Source: Chromera velia (lineage: Eukaryota > Sar > Chromeraceae). From it: a stretch of DNA of 49,703 nt. The position numbers were made by a program, and so were the translations under genes. The stretch's first letter is position 1, and the number at the start of each line of letters is the position of its first letter. Of this stretch, positions 20,917 through 33,500 are shown piece by piece. The DNA lies in contig JAHBMJ010004375.1 in the NCBI GenBank assembly GCA_018398765.1, positions 6,777 to 56,479 of the forward strand. The letters are read 5' to 3'. The notes under the pieces were generated by a model. It was not told where the DNA came from, ran no database searches, and saw only the letters and a program-made list of their open reading frames with translations.

Positions 20917-22999
20917 ATGGCGCTGACCCTTCTGGAGAGCCTACTGAAGAACCGCACGAAAGCCCCCCTTCCCGTTAAGAGCCGCGCGGAGAGAGTGCCC
21001 TCAGATGGCAGGGGGCTGAGTCTTCAGCTCCTCCGAGCACTCAGAGAGTTCTTCTCTCGGCACAGGGGGCTGGAGAGGGTGATGGGGGACGTGTGCAAGG
21101 CCCCGGACTTTAAGGCGAGTGTGTGTGTTCTGATGGTCTCCACAGGTCTCTCTCTGTCAGAGAGCCTGCTATTAATTGGAGGAGGAGTTAACAGGGGAGA
21201 CAGGTCGATGAGATGCAGTCGCTTGTGAGTAAGGCGAACTACTTCTTTTCGTATTCCTGGACGGGCACATTGTTGGGCGATATGCTCAACTCCCTCATTG
21301 ATCAGATGGCTGCTCTAGAGGGGAAGAAGCGGAGGAGATATTATGTGTGGGTGGACATGTTCTGTGCCTCCCAGAATCTTTTGGCAGGAGTATACCGCGA
21401 CCCCTCAATCACAAAAACAAGCGACCCTGAAGGGTATGCCGCCCGCAAGGAGGATACAGACAGAATCTTCGACGACGCCCTTGCCTCCGTCTCTGATCTC
21501 CTATACTGCTCCCCCCTGAGGGGCAAGTGGAATGCCCCCAACCACCCGTTCCTTCTCCCGACAAGGAGAGAGCCCCCGGCCGATTGGGTCCGTTCAGGCC
21601 CCGGTTCGATGACGCGGGCGTAGTGCATGTTCGAAATTGTCACTGCGCTGGGGAAGGGGTGCGAGTTGCACGTTGTGCTCAGCCCTTCTGACACAAAGGG
21701 CTTCATGGATCTTCTTCTGAAGAATTTTAATGAAATTGCAGGTATGGTTGCGGGGCTGAATGCGGAAGAAGCACAAATCAGCAAGGTAGAAGACAGGGAG
21801 TATATCCTTGGGAAGGTGGAGGGATTACAGGGGGGATTGGGTACTGTGACTGCGACCGCGTGCGATGCGTTGCGGAGGTGGTTGGCAGAGCAGGGCCATA
21901 GGGCAGTTGAGGGTCTGATAGCGGAGGAAAGGAAGGGGTCACCCCTTCTCAGCCAACTGGGGTTGCTGTTGAAGGCTCAGGGTGACCTAAAGGGGGCAGA
22001 GACGCTCCATCGAGAGGCCCTTGAGGGGAGCCGTCAGACGTTGAGGGATAAACATCCCGAAACTCTCATATCAATCAACAATTTGGGGAGTGTGTTGAAT
22101 GATCAGGGTGACCTGACGCTAGGGGGCAGAGAAGCTTTATCGAGAGGCCCTTGAGGGGAGCCGTCAGACGTTGGGGGATAGATATCTCGACACCCTCATA
22201 TCAACCAACAATGTGGGGAGTGTGTTGAAGGCTCAGGATGACCTGCAGGGGGCAGAGAAGCTTTATCGAGAGGCCCTTGAGGGGAGCCGTCAGACGTTGG
22301 GGGATAGGCATCCCGAAACTCTGATACCAATCAACAATTTGGGGAGTGTGTTGAATGATCAGGGTGACCTGAAGGGGGCAGAGAAGCTTTATCGAGAGGC
22401 CCTTGAGGGGAGCCGTCAGACGTTGGGGGATAGGCATCCCGAAACTCTCATATCAATCAACCTAGCAATCAACAATTTGGGGAGTGCGTTGAATGATCAG
22501 GGTGACCTGAAGGGGGCAGAGAAGCTTTATCGAGAGGCCCTTGAGGGGAGCCGTCAGACGTTGAGGGATAAACATCCCGAAACTCTCATATCAATCAACA
22601 ATTTGGGGAGTGTGTTGAATGATCAGGGTGACCTGACGCTAGGGGGCAGAGAAGCTTTATCGAGAGGCCCTTGAGGGGAGCCGTCAGACGTTGGGGGATA
22701 GATATCTCGACACCCTCATATCAACCAACAATTTGGGGAGTGTGTTGAAGGCTCAGGATGACCTGCAGGGGGCAGAGAAGCTTTATCGAGAGGCCCTTGA
22801 GGGGAGCCATCAGACGTTGGGGGATAGGCATCCCGAAACTCTCATATCAATCAACAATTTGGGGAGTGTGTTGAATGATCAGGGTGACCTGAAGGGGGCA
22901 GAGAAGCTTTATCGAGAGGCCCTTGAGGGGAGCCGTCAGACGTTTTGGGATCTCAACATCCCAACACCCTCAAGTGTGCCAAAGATCCTGAAACTTTAA
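20917..22999 (+). pseudogene. TIR-like domain plus TPR (kinesin-light-chain-like) repeat gene, broken
   Basis: Model: exon 20917-21114 (starting MALTLLESLLKNRTKAPLP), intron 21115-21203, then 21204-22999. After the splice comes a TIR-like domain: NYFFSYSWTGT, YYVWVDMFCASQN, and MTRA-stop-CMFEIVTALGKGCEL. In relatives the last motif usually reads RAWCMFE, so TAG at 21621-21623 most likely replaces TGG. A linker (to about 21925) leads to about eight 42-residue TPR units of the type AEKLYREALEGSRQTLGDRH. Two units carry the same extra 4 bp (CGCT, near 22116 and 22636), shifting the frame each time. The intron donor is GC rather than GT. Proteins of this architecture are usually viewed as sensor or scaffold proteins; none has an assigned function here. 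Upstream exons may be missing from the model. One nonsense codon plus two frameshifts make it a pseudogene unless these are assembly errors. Confidence 0.75.
21962..22968 (+). repeat. eight tandem 126-bp TPR-coding units
   Basis: Each unit is 126 bp (42 codons) and contains GAGGCCCTTGAGGGGAGCC. Unit identity is very high at the DNA level. One junction carries an extra 12 bp (AATCAACCTAGC, near 22460). A larger period of 520 bp (four units plus 12 plus 4 bp) is visible: the block around 22010-22260 recurs at about 22530-22780. Confidence 0.9.
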
Positions 23000-23221
23000 G
23001 TCTGCAAGCATGACTACAAATTAAGCTGACTGGCGTAGTTCCATTGCATGATGGTAGGCCGAAGTGGTCGAGTGGGTTGTTCGATAACTGCATGCATCAG
23101 AGAGTCACAGACGGATGACATTGATTGAGGAGAACTCTGGACAGCTGATCCTGCCTGTCTGCTTTCGTGCCTGTTTTTCTGCTTCAAGTTGCGTACCTGT
23201 CTTCGTGGCAGTCTATCTTCT

Positions 23222-23408
23222 TAACTGACTGACTAATGACTGACTGATCGACCGACTCGGACTGAGTCATTGACTGACTGACTGACTGACTGACTGACTA
23301 ATTGACCAGCTGACTGACTGACTGACTGACTGACTGACTGACTGACTGACTGACTGACTGACTGGCTGACTGATTGTCTGACTGACTGACTAACTGACTG
23401 ACTGACTG
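23222..23408. repeat. ACTG tetranucleotide repeat
   Basis: Nearly continuous ACTG units with scattered variants such as ACTA, GCTG and ATTG. Reverse-strand frames give only Ser-Gln-Ser-Val runs. Confidence 0.9.
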
Positions 23409-23711
23409 TATGAAGTAATTTATAAAAAACACTAGCTCAGAAAAATGAAAATTATAAATTAAAGCGATCAATTTTTTTATATTATTCGAATTAATGGTAT
23501 GTCTTAATTGACGAATATACATCTTTCTGAATTCATTTATTTTCAGATTTTCATTTTTAGCCTTATATACTACTATACTTACTAAGTTAAACGTGCATAA
23601 AAGGAAACCGAATGAAAAAACTATAGGGAAACTGTGCGTTTTAGATTTAATTCACCAATTTAACTGCCTGTCACGGCCTCCGTGCGTTGCGCCATCAAAC
23701 GCTAGACCTAG

Positions 23712-23765
23712 CGCTAGACGCTGGGCTAGATGCCTATTTATGGGGTGATGACGATGATCGAATCA
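23712..23765 (+). repeat. dispersed repeat arm (copy 2, diverged)
   Basis: GCTAGACGCTGGGCTAGATG is followed by CCTATTTATGGGGTGATGAC. It matches the order of the 19757 arm (GCTA-ACG, CCTATTTAT, GG, GATG) with several substitutions and an insertion. Confidence 0.5.
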
Positions 23766-23973
23766 AATCGATATATGAAGTTGATGATGATGATTTTTAA
23801 ATCAAAATTTTGATACAATTAAGGGCTAATTCAGGGCTGCATCTCTAGCTAGCTAGTTCTACTAGGATTAGTGAACCTTGTAACTTGGACCGTTACTTTA
23901 TAGTGAATTTGACAATTTTCAATGTGTGTATGTTATCTTATCATTTATACTGTCAGATGTATGTGTTGCACAG

Positions 23974-24480
23974 TCAAGCTGAATTCATTGCTGCGATTTT
24001 CAGTTTCATATCAACATGGGGCTTAACTTTTGCATTCAACCAACTTGACACCAACTCTGCGGCTTCTTTCCACCGGGATCCTAACATGATATCGTGGTAC
24101 ATTGAGGGGAGGATCACCGGGGAGACTTTCAAAAATTCTGCCGTCTCTCTCACCCCTTGCTCATCCACAATCGCATCGCTCCCTGCACCAATCACAAGTC
24201 TGGGGAGAGAGGCTGCTCCGTTGGAGAGTCTAAGGAACTTCGCAACTCTGTTCCCCTCTTTGTCGACTTCCGACTCTTTCGAGGGCAGACGGCCCGAGAG
24301 GTCACGAACGTCTAAAGTCGTCTGGCCGTCCTTCTTGAACCTACCCATGAACTTCTCCAGGGAGGGATCGGGAAGGTCATCGTCGAAGAACAAACTCCGA
24401 GCGTTGTCCTTCTCAGACAAAGCCGTCTTGAACACGAAGCTGCGGAAAAAGAAAAAGCTTTGAAATCGATTACATAACGT

Positions 24481-24515
<35 letters not shown>

Positions 24516-26891
24516 TCGATTAACAAGAACTTAGGCAGACAGATACCCACGCGGGTAGGAAGGCAGGCAGACAGACAGAGAGACAGAAAGATAATACGTT
24601 TCTTCTTCTCCCTCCACACAGACTGCGTGTATGGTCTGTTTTTTCTTTCCTTTTTCTCTTCCTTTCTTTCAGAAGGCAGGCATCATGTCAGCCGAATTTT
24701 CTGTTCCTCTCTCTAGCTCCAACGCACGCCTAAGGTTGAGGGAGGGCGTGGGAATTTTCTTTGCACACACGTGCAGACTCAAACTGAAACCAATAGAGGG
24801 GTGGAGAAACTTCTTTTGTCTGGCTGCCCAACGAAGGATCCAATGGAGGCAGTCGAAGAAGAAGGGAGAATGTACGTGAAGAGACTCGAAGAGGAGCCAG
24901 GGAGTTGCACCGACCCTCTGAATATGTTCCAGGCAAGTATGGGCGTCCTGAAAAGATACCGCAGCGTCACCGGCCTGCACGAAGAAGAAAGTTTGAACGC
25001 AAGAGACAATAGGTTCCTGAAATGTCTTAAGCAGGTGCAGAGTCCATCTGAAAAAGAAGATGCACACTCACTCACTCACCCACCCACCCACCCACCCATC
25101 CACTCACCCACTCACTCACTCACTCACTCGATTCAAAAACATCACTTGTGCGTCCTGCGGATCTGACTTCGCTTATTTACAAAGCAGTATGGATCGCCGA
25201 CAGAGCTCCTTCTTTTTCTTCACAGAAATCATTGACAGTTGTCAAAGAAGGAAGGACACACAAAAGGATCCAACTATCAAGACGAAGACACAGAAGATGG
25301 GGAGGAAGAAGAGACAACAAAGCACGGTGTGTCTCTCTGTGAGAGACAAAGAGAGAGGAAAAGGGAGCCTGTGCGTTTGTGCACGTCGACTTCCACTTGG
25401 GAACAAAGAGAGAGAGCATCACACACAAGAGAGTGTGAAGGGCAAAGACAACCTCAGCACTGCACGAGAGAAGCTGGGAGAGTGTGTATGAAGATCGAAG
25501 CCGCAAAAAAGGGAGGGGGTGCCAGAGTCGCATGGAGAGAACGGTACGTTGAGATGGATGATCCCACTCACTCATCACTCGACCCGCCTAGGCGGACCTA
25601 CCGACCGACCCGTTTCCACTTGGAGGCACTGAGCACATCATGCCGACTCCTGAAAGGGAGCTCACGTCTTCCATGCTTTCCAACACCTTCATCACATACA
25701 GACCCCCAAATGAGTGGCCCAACAGAACCGGACCCGGACTGCGGCTTTTGTTTTTTGCTCCTTCTGTTTGGGCGGTATCTTCCACGACTTCGTGGAGGAA
25801 CGCCCGGAGGTCAGACACGTGCTCTGAGACTGTCACCTTGCTGGCCCCAGAAGGACTGGGGGACTGCAGCCAAAGACGCACACAGGCAGAAAGACACAAA
25901 GAGAGAAAGAGAGAGAGCAGGAGGGAGGGTGGAGAGCTTGTGTACACGAACGTGTGTATACCGCACACGTGGAAATACGCACAGAGAGGGACTGAGAGGT
26001 GCATGCAAACGCAGCAGCAACTATGTAGAGAAGTGGGGAGAGAGAAGATGGAAGAGCCTCACAGATCGGCACACTAAGGGCGCGATGAAAACTGTTCGGC
26101 TTATGGGAGATTGAAAAAAGGGGGTGGGGGCATGGAGTTGGGCAGGCGCATATGAGGGAGAAAGGGGCGGTATTGGAACGACACGAGTTGATTCGCGGGT
26201 CTGGAAGGAAGGGGGAAGAAACACGACAGACGAAAGCTGGTGCAGAGGAATGGGAGAAGGTGCAGAGAAGAAGGACAACATTTTCTGCGAACAATGTCAC
26301 TGTCGCATTCCGACGCAAAGAGGAATTAATCCAATCATGCAGAAACCGGACGTACCCCTGAGGTTCCTCTCAGATCGATGGCGTAGCTATCATATTCTTT
26401 TTCAGCAAAGAAATCCATCCAGTGCTCGTACCAGCACCAGCTCCCTGCAAGCAGGCAGTTCATAGGCACCCCTACACAGAAAAAAGTCGAACTCGATAAA
26501 GCGACTCCCCGCCTCCGTTGTTCCGTTTCCATGCATATTCCGTCGTCCTCTTCTGTGCACGCTCACCATGAAATGAGCCATGCACAAAGACCAGGGGAGG
26601 GTTCGTGTGGTTGCCAGCTGCCTTTTTGTATCTGTAGGAGACATCCACCCCACTGCTGAGGTGTGCAAGGCGGAGTCCCTTTTCTCCCGTCTCCTCGCTT
26701 TCTGTGGACACGTCTCCACGCGTCATGCTCATCAGCCTCCGCACAGTATGAGATGGACGCGCGAAAACTATGCCGTGTATGTCTCTTGGGAGACTACTGA
26801 ACCCCCCCATGTAACCGGAGGCGATGCCTCCGACTCTCCAGAAGAAAGCGGAGCACAGAAGAAAGAAGGAGACGGCTAACGATGTCACCAT
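23974..26891 (-). CDS. alpha/beta hydrolase with signal peptide, 5 exons
   Basis: Exons in reading order: 26891-26567, 26444-26356, 25863-25610, 25016-24915, 24439-23974 (1236 nt, 411 aa). All junctions are consistent in phase. The N-terminus MVTSLAVSFFLLCSAFFW is a signal peptide or anchor. The fold's landmarks are all present: HGSFHG oxyanion loop split by intron 1, WCWYEHWMDFFAEK and YAIDLRGTSG in exon 2, nucleophile elbow GHSFGG (Ser) in exon 3, AGSDAIVDEQ with the acid residue, and MYHDIMLG with the catalytic His. The Ser-Asp-His triad is therefore intact. The family covers lipases, esterases and related hydrolases acting at ester bonds; the substrate cannot be read from sequence. Exon 4 is the least certain because other acceptors lie nearby (25043). 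Confidence 0.82.
24482..24514 (-). repeat. GT microsatellite (CA on + strand) in hydrolase intron 4
   Basis: About 16 units, about 45 bases upstream of the 3' splice site of the last hydrolase exon when read on the minus strand. Confidence 0.9.
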
Positions 26892-27571
26892 CTGTTGAGG
26901 TCAAAAGGAATTCACAGAGGGGAGAGAACAGCGAGGCCTGCCTTCCTTTCATGCACACCAATGAACACGACGATTGAACACGACAACCCCCCGTGCTCAG
27001 AATAGCCTTGCTGTGGCAACTTCGAACCTTGAGCTTCGATCGCTCTCTTCGCAGCGATCGACGCTGCATGGTACGTACGTATAGGGCCGTTTTCGCGCGC
27101 GCGGCATGTCGCGCGCGCGGGCCATGCCGCACGCGGCATTCCACCGCCGCCGCGATTCTTCCCACGTGTCCATGCAGAGACGGTCTCTCGAATTTCGATC
27201 AATAATTAATTTCTTTTCGACTCTGAATTTGCCTGCCTGACGTTTTGACGTTGCTTGAAGCTTGTATTCAAGCCCTGTTCGAGCGCTGTAACTGGTTCCC
27301 TCACATCTTTTCTGCCGGTTTTGCTTCACCTGACTGGGACCTTCTTGCAAGTGCTCGTTGGAGAGAAAGCCATGGCGAATTTATTTTTTCTTCATGGATG
27401 ACGTCCTCTCCACGCACCGTCTGCCCGCAACACTGTGGCAAGTAGACCTTTGCAGGTATACGCAGGGCTCCCAGCCGACCGGTATCTCTGTTATCAAGTG
27501 CGATTGATGTGTGAAGTCACCTTCCACTCACCTGACGTGTGGTAACCCATTCGCTGATCCCCGAAACAACA
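26892..27571. promoter_or_regulatory. divergent intergenic region with GC-rich palindromic islet
   Basis: Separates the hydrolase start (26891, minus) from the next gene's start (27572, plus). A GC-rich islet at about 27083-27155 has CGCGCGCGCGGCATG, a near-mirror repeat, and several CATGCCGC/GCGGCAT inverted pieces. GCGCGC lies 204 bp and 477 bp from the two start codons. Probable shared promoter region; inference from position. Confidence 0.4.
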
Positions 27572-30500
27572 ATGAGGACACTCCTGTTGTGCTTCCCATT
27601 GAGCGTTCTTCCTCGAACCCCCCCCGTTGCCGACGCTTTTCTCTGTCCTCGTGGGAGCACGAAGGTGCCACGGGGGGGGGGCGTCTTCCCGTCCTCCTCT
27701 GGCCGCTGCTCGAGACTCAAAGACTCGCTGGGTGAGACTTTCTCACTCGGGGAATTCCTCGACGAGGTCTCGACAGCACCATCCCCCTCTTTGGAAGGAC
27801 GTTTCAAGTAAGTGAGTAAGTCAGTCAATCAGAAAGGGAACCGTCCTTTGTGTGTGACATGAAGGTTCTTTGTGTAATCTGTGTCCTTCTACTGGCAGGG
27901 GCTGTTCCGTCTCCTCAATCTTGCTCTGTCTTGCAGTGTTCAGGAGTTGTGCGGAGACGGAGACGGTAATCTGAAAAGTCTCTCCGTTGTTCTTACACCG
28001 GTCTTTGTTGCTTTGTTTTGTTTTGCAGCACTGACCCTGCAAGTCATCTCCCACCGTTGACTCATGTGTGGCAGCAACCCGCCTGGATGTCACCACAGGG
28101 AGATGAGGAAGCAGCCACAACGCCTGACCCAGCCGAAACTGACACACTCCACCCTTTCCTGCTAACCCCCACCGTTACCTCCCTCCCGCCCCACGAATGC
28201 CCCCAAGCCGCAGAGCGGGAGATGGATCCAAGCTCGCGTATCGGACTGGTGGGGAGAAACAAAATAGTTGCAAGTGCCTTAAACCTCGCGAAGAGCGGCT
28301 TTATCGATCCCTCTGTATTCAAGTCTCTTGACCTTCATTCTCTGCACCTCGAGCATCTGTTGAGGATCAAATACGGATGTGTAGAGAGGAATGGAATCAT
28401 AAGTCGTCACCCTCGCAGCTGGCAGCTCCTTCTTGATGTCCTCCTAGACGAACTTGACAGGAGACTGGAGATGCAGGAGTGGTGGGGGGAAGGAGAGTGG
28501 GGGTGGGAGCAAACCCGTGAACGGGAAAACCCACAGAGAGCTTTGCGAGAATTTCACCAAGTGGAAGCAAACTTCAGACACGTAGTGAACCACCTACTGC
28601 TGGAAGACCTGCGAGTCAGTGGGTGCGCGGTTGGGTGGGTAAAATGGGTAAAAGGAAACAGCGAGGATTCAAGCGAGGAAAGACAAAGAGATCTGGTCTA
28701 CGTTCCCTTTTCCCGCCCCATGTTGAGAGAGGTACATTGCACCAGGAGTCGTGACGCTCTTTTCTTCGAAGTGTCTGTCCTTGTTTTCCTCTTATTTCCT
28801 TCCTTTCTTTTCAGATTCACAACCCCCTTGTATCCCCCCGCGACTGGGTCTCCCCCCCATTCTTTGCCCATGCATAAACACACTCACTCACTCGCACCAG
28901 GCACGCGCGTGATTGTCAGATTAATTCCACATGATAAAATATTCTTTCTCGAATGCTGCACACATGCACACAGGCCCACGGAGTTCTCCGAAGCGGAGCA
29001 CCGACTCGTCTTGCCCGAGTGCTTCTTGCCCCCCCTTCCATTCCCCTTCGACGGCGGTGGGAGCGTGAGAGCAAGAGGGGGATGGGCAACAGCAATCAAT
29101 CAGAAAAGGACACAAGCCCACCAGACACCCAAACCTTTTATTTTCATCACGAAAACGGCACAGAAACGGTAGCAGTCCCCTCCGATCTGCCTGTCCCAGC
29201 TTTCCGGAACACCCCCAAATTCGCCATCTCGTCGTCGCGTCTCTTTCTGGCAGGGAGACTTGCTTCCATTTTCCGGAAACCTGTGCATGGGCTGAATGGC
29301 GACTGGTGGAGGTCCCTTGGCACTAATAAGGGCAGTGTGATCGGGGCGCTCCGTAAGGACAGCGCCCAACTTGGAAGGTTTCTCAGAGACTCGCGAGGGA
29401 GACGCGGAGTCCTGAAAGAGAACGTGTTGCTCGCTGTCACTAAGGGGCTCTGGGGAGCGGCAGAGGTCCGTCAGTGTGGTGTGAGTCGATTCAGTCACCT
29501 GGTCAGATGTCAGAGACGACCTTGGTTTCTTTTGTGATTCGCACTGTATTCGCACAACCCGTCCAATCGCTTTGCAAGGTGAACGCGCCTCTATGGACAC
29601 TGCGCTGCGTCTGTATCTCATTCGTCTTGCCTTGTCCTGTCTTCTTCAGGTCATTTCCTTTCCTTTCCCGTCTATCTATCCATCTATCTGTCTGTGTCTG
29701 CGCAAGCGTATGCGTGGTGTCTTTGTCTAGTTTCTCTTAAACAGGATCCTGGAATTGAAATATTCTGCATGGCTGTCCCTAGTCCCTTGAATGCGTCAGG
29801 CCTTTGTTCAGTCTTTGCTTGTCTGCTCTCCCATTTTCAAACTACCCGTCCTTCACGCATACAACGAAGCTCTGCACGTCTTCCCCTGACGCACGCAGAC
29901 GGGGACCCTGACTCCCTCATTCCTGAAGGCAATGTGTCTAGCTGTAACAGAGGAGCGTATCGATCCAACCCCAGAGGTACGTTTCGTTTCTTTCTCTTTG
30001 ACTTTCTTTCTGTCTTGCCTTTTCTCTTGCCCTTTGTTTCTCTCTTCTTTGCCTCCACTTACTGATTCATTGATATATTTATTCTTTCTGTCGGTAGTCC
30101 GTTCGCCCCCTCTTCTCCTTTCTTTCTCATTACGTCTCTTTCTTCTCTCTCCCTTTGTCTTTTTGCTTCTTCGCTTCTTTGCTTGTTTGTTTCTCTCTTG
30201 AATTCTCTGTCTCTGCGTGTGTGCATTCCGTAAGCTTGGTAAGTTGAGAGAGCGTTTTCTGCCTATCTACGTGGTTCTTCCTCTCTTTCCAGCTCGTGCA
30301 GAATTCTCTCCTACTCTCTTTCTGCATTTTCTCCTTCCTCTCTCTCTCTCTCTCTGTTGTTGCAGGAACTCAGACACCTGACTCAAGGCATTTCGCTGCC
30401 CTGGAGAGCGCCCGAAGAGTCCTTAGGGGGGGGGTTCGGGGGGGAAGGGGTGATGGAGACGGGCGAGCCTGATGGAGACGGCGAGCCTGGTGAACCATTT

Positions 30501-33500
30501 CAGGCAGGAGGGACAGCGCAGGGGGGCACAACGGGGTGGGGGGGTGTCGTCACAGCTCCTGCAGTGCTGCGTAGCTTGGTTCGTATGACTGCAAAGTGTC
30601 GGGAAGATGCGGGAGAGACGGAGTGGGGGTTCGGGCAGCCTCAAGCGAACAAACCGAACAGCTGCCAGGGTCGGGGTGGGGGTGTGAATCAGGCACACGT
30701 TTGGAGGCGCATTTGGCTCCTCCGTTCGCTTTCATCTTTCCCTGAGACGATGCACTTTGGTTCCACTGTCGGGTATTGGAGCGGTTTGGAGGACCAGTCT
30801 GGGTGGGATGGGCCGCATAGGCAGCAGGAAGGATGGAATGGGGGGGGATTAAAAGAAGGGGAAGGGGATCACTCAGTAGCAATAGAGATTGCGCGTTGTA
30901 AATTGGAAGCCTTCAAGGTTCTTGTGGTGGAACCTGAGACAGCAGCGTTAGATATGCTTGCAGTGTGCATTAGAAGTTTTCGAGAATTGAGCAATGCCGT
31001 TTCTATTGGGGTGGCAGAAGGGCTCAGGGGGGGGCAGGGAGAGCTTGTTGAGAACGCGCATTTCGCGCTTGAATGGTTCCTGCATGCGTGTGCGCACTTG
31101 TCAAAGGCTGTGGTTGAAGAGAAGGCGGGACCCAAAATAGCGACTGCGCTTCTAGGAGGAGCGTCCACAATGATGCTCGCTCTCGCGGGGGTGTTAGCAA
31201 AAGCTGGGGCCGGGCAAGACGAAGGAAGAGTGGAGAGAACAGAGGAAGACAAGGAGGTAAGACGGGCACTTCAGTTGACAGAGGAAGTTCTGACTTCGTT
31301 GTTTTTGAGTCTGCGTGAACAGAATTGTCGAGGGAATGGTCCTTTGTTGATGCAAGGGTGGAACAGAATGGATATTTTGGAGGCGGCATCGGGACTGAAA
31401 AGGTTGGCACAGGCGTGCACCTTTCTCGACTCTCAGAGAAGACGGAAGTTGGTCGATGGATTTGATTCTTCGTCTTCGCCTGATAAGTCAGTTGCGAGAC
31501 TGAGGGCGATGGGGGTGGAGTTAGGAATTCCATTAGTTGCTTGTGGTTGCGCCTATGTGGAGAAACAAAGGCAACGAAGTACGGGAGGACTTGGAGAAAG
31601 GAGGCAAACTGCTGAGTGGTTGTTTCTTCTGAATCTGTGTCTCCTCTGTGCCTCACTCGAATGTGGCTCCCCCCCTGTGGACACCCCCGACGTTGCATGG
31701 TCGTTGGTTCTCTTAGGGCAGCGACTGACCATTCTCATTCAGCCTCTGAAGGCCCATGTATCTGCGCTTTTGCGTGAAACAGATACCTCAAAACGAGAAG
31801 AGAAAGTCAAACAACTTCCTGTGGGGATTGCCTCACTGGAAAACACCGCGCTGCTCACATCTGCAGTCGCTCAGGTCCTTGGCAGAATACGCCGTTCCCC
31901 CCGCCTTTTCAGCACTCCCCTGCATTCTACCTGGCGGCAGCTGCTTGCAGACCTCATGGCAGCAGTCACTGTCCATATGGGTGGGATGGAAAGGATGGAC
32001 ACCAGTGGGATGGGTGGGGGTATTCAGTTCAAAGTGAATGACAAAATTTCCCTGCACAGTATCTCCAAGCTCATTCTTGCCGCAGCTGAGCTGTCCTCTC
32101 AGCCCCCTCATCCGTTTACTGATGAGGACGATGACAATCTGCCCCTCCAAGTTGAAGAGATGAAGAAAGAACCTTGCGACACCGATAAAAAAGCCGCCGA
32201 GAAATCGAGGGAAACGACCGCCATCTCCCAAGTGTTTGACTTTCTCCTCGCACACGCAGGCTGTCGCCTTCACTGTGCTGTGGCGAAGTTCAACGCAAAG
32301 GTGGCGGTCCCGCCAGGCAAACGTGCGGGATCTGCAGTTCATCTTTACCGTTTGTGCCGAGACCTTTTGTCACTCTTGAGATCCGTGCATAGGGGATTTG
32401 AAGTGACTAGTTGTGGGGTGAGGGAAGAAGAAGAAAAAGAGGAAGGGGGGAAAAAAGTCCTGCGGACGGAGCGGGATACCGCCTCTGTGCCCTGGGATCA
32501 GGCAAGGTTTCTTGTGCGAGGCGTTCTGACGGTTCTGGAATCTTTTGTTCTTCCAGTCCTGCCTGATGCATCAGGGGTTGTGGCAAGTCATTCAAAAAGT
32601 TCAGCAGATAAGGAGGGAAAGAAGATCAGTAATGAAAGTCTCTGGTTTGTTGTTGCCTTGATATTCCAGGAGCTGGGTCGATTGTCCACTGGGTTGTTTG
32701 TAGCGACTCCTCGTTCCTCTCCTCCGTTATATTCTTTTGGCGGGGGGGTAGAGTCAAGAGACGAGCAGAGGGCTAAGGAGAGGGGCCAAGTGAGGCTTCA
32801 CCACAAGACAGCTTGGGGGGAGAGAATTGCGGTCCTGTTGGCCGAAAACATCAGGTCAGTCAGTGAGTTGGTGAGTATGAGTGAATCCTTAATGTTCTTT
32901 CCCTTCCAATGTCGTCTTTTTCTGGACGATCGGGAGGGAGTCGGAGAGGGAGAGCAACAGAGACAGAAAGAAAAAGGGAGAGAAAGAGCAAGAGAGTGAG
33001 AGAGTGAGACAAGGGGAACGAGAGAGAGATAGAGAGACAGACAGAAGGGTGGAAGAGAGGAACAGATTTGTTTTTGGGGTGTTGAATAGAAACAGGCGTG
33101 AGGACAGAGGATCACAAAGACAGACAGACAGACAGACAGGCAGGCAGACAGGCAGACAGACAGGCAGACAGACAGGCAGGCAGACAGACAGACAGACAGG
33201 CAGGAAAACAGACAGACAGGCAGACAGACAGACAGACAAACACAGACAGACAGACAAACACAGACAGGCAGGCAGGCAGACCAACAGACAGGCAGGAAGG
33301 CGGGCAGACAGACAGACAGACAGGCAGGCAGACAGGCAGACAGGCAGGAAAACAGACAGACAGACAGAAAGGCAGACAGACAGACAGACAAAAAGGGTTC
33401 AGTCACAGGTGCAGCGAACTGATAAGAGCAAGAGACGGGAAAGGAAGGTTCTCCTCCCCCCAGGGTGTCTGTCTTCTTTATACGCACACACAGGAGTACA

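Larger units (their letters stand above)
23000..23973. other. spacer between two convergent genes
   Basis: Holds the ACTG repeat described separately, then an AT-rich stretch (23410-23880) with one arm of the dispersed hairpin repeat. No coding region was supported. Confidence 0.5.

Noticed and set aside
21962-22968. Regular direct repeats considered as a CRISPR array
   Set aside because: Units are 126 bp with no unique spacers, encode TPR motifs in frame, and the context is eukaryotic.
23050-23125. Possible tRNA-Ser-like start (GGCCGAAGTGGTCGAGTGGG)
   Set aside because: It resembles a D-arm, but I could not fold an acceptor stem, anticodon arm or a GGTTCRA T-loop at proper distances.
27937-27967. 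Possible 30-bp extra exon (TGTTCAGGAGTTGTGCGG start) in the large gene
   Set aside because: It has an acceptor and a GTAATC donor, but including it shifts the following exon into a frame that meets a stop codon.
29100-29621. 173-residue minus-strand open frame
   Set aside because: The plus-strand frame over the same bases is phase-consistent with flanking exons of the large gene, while the minus frame has no splice partners or recognised motifs.
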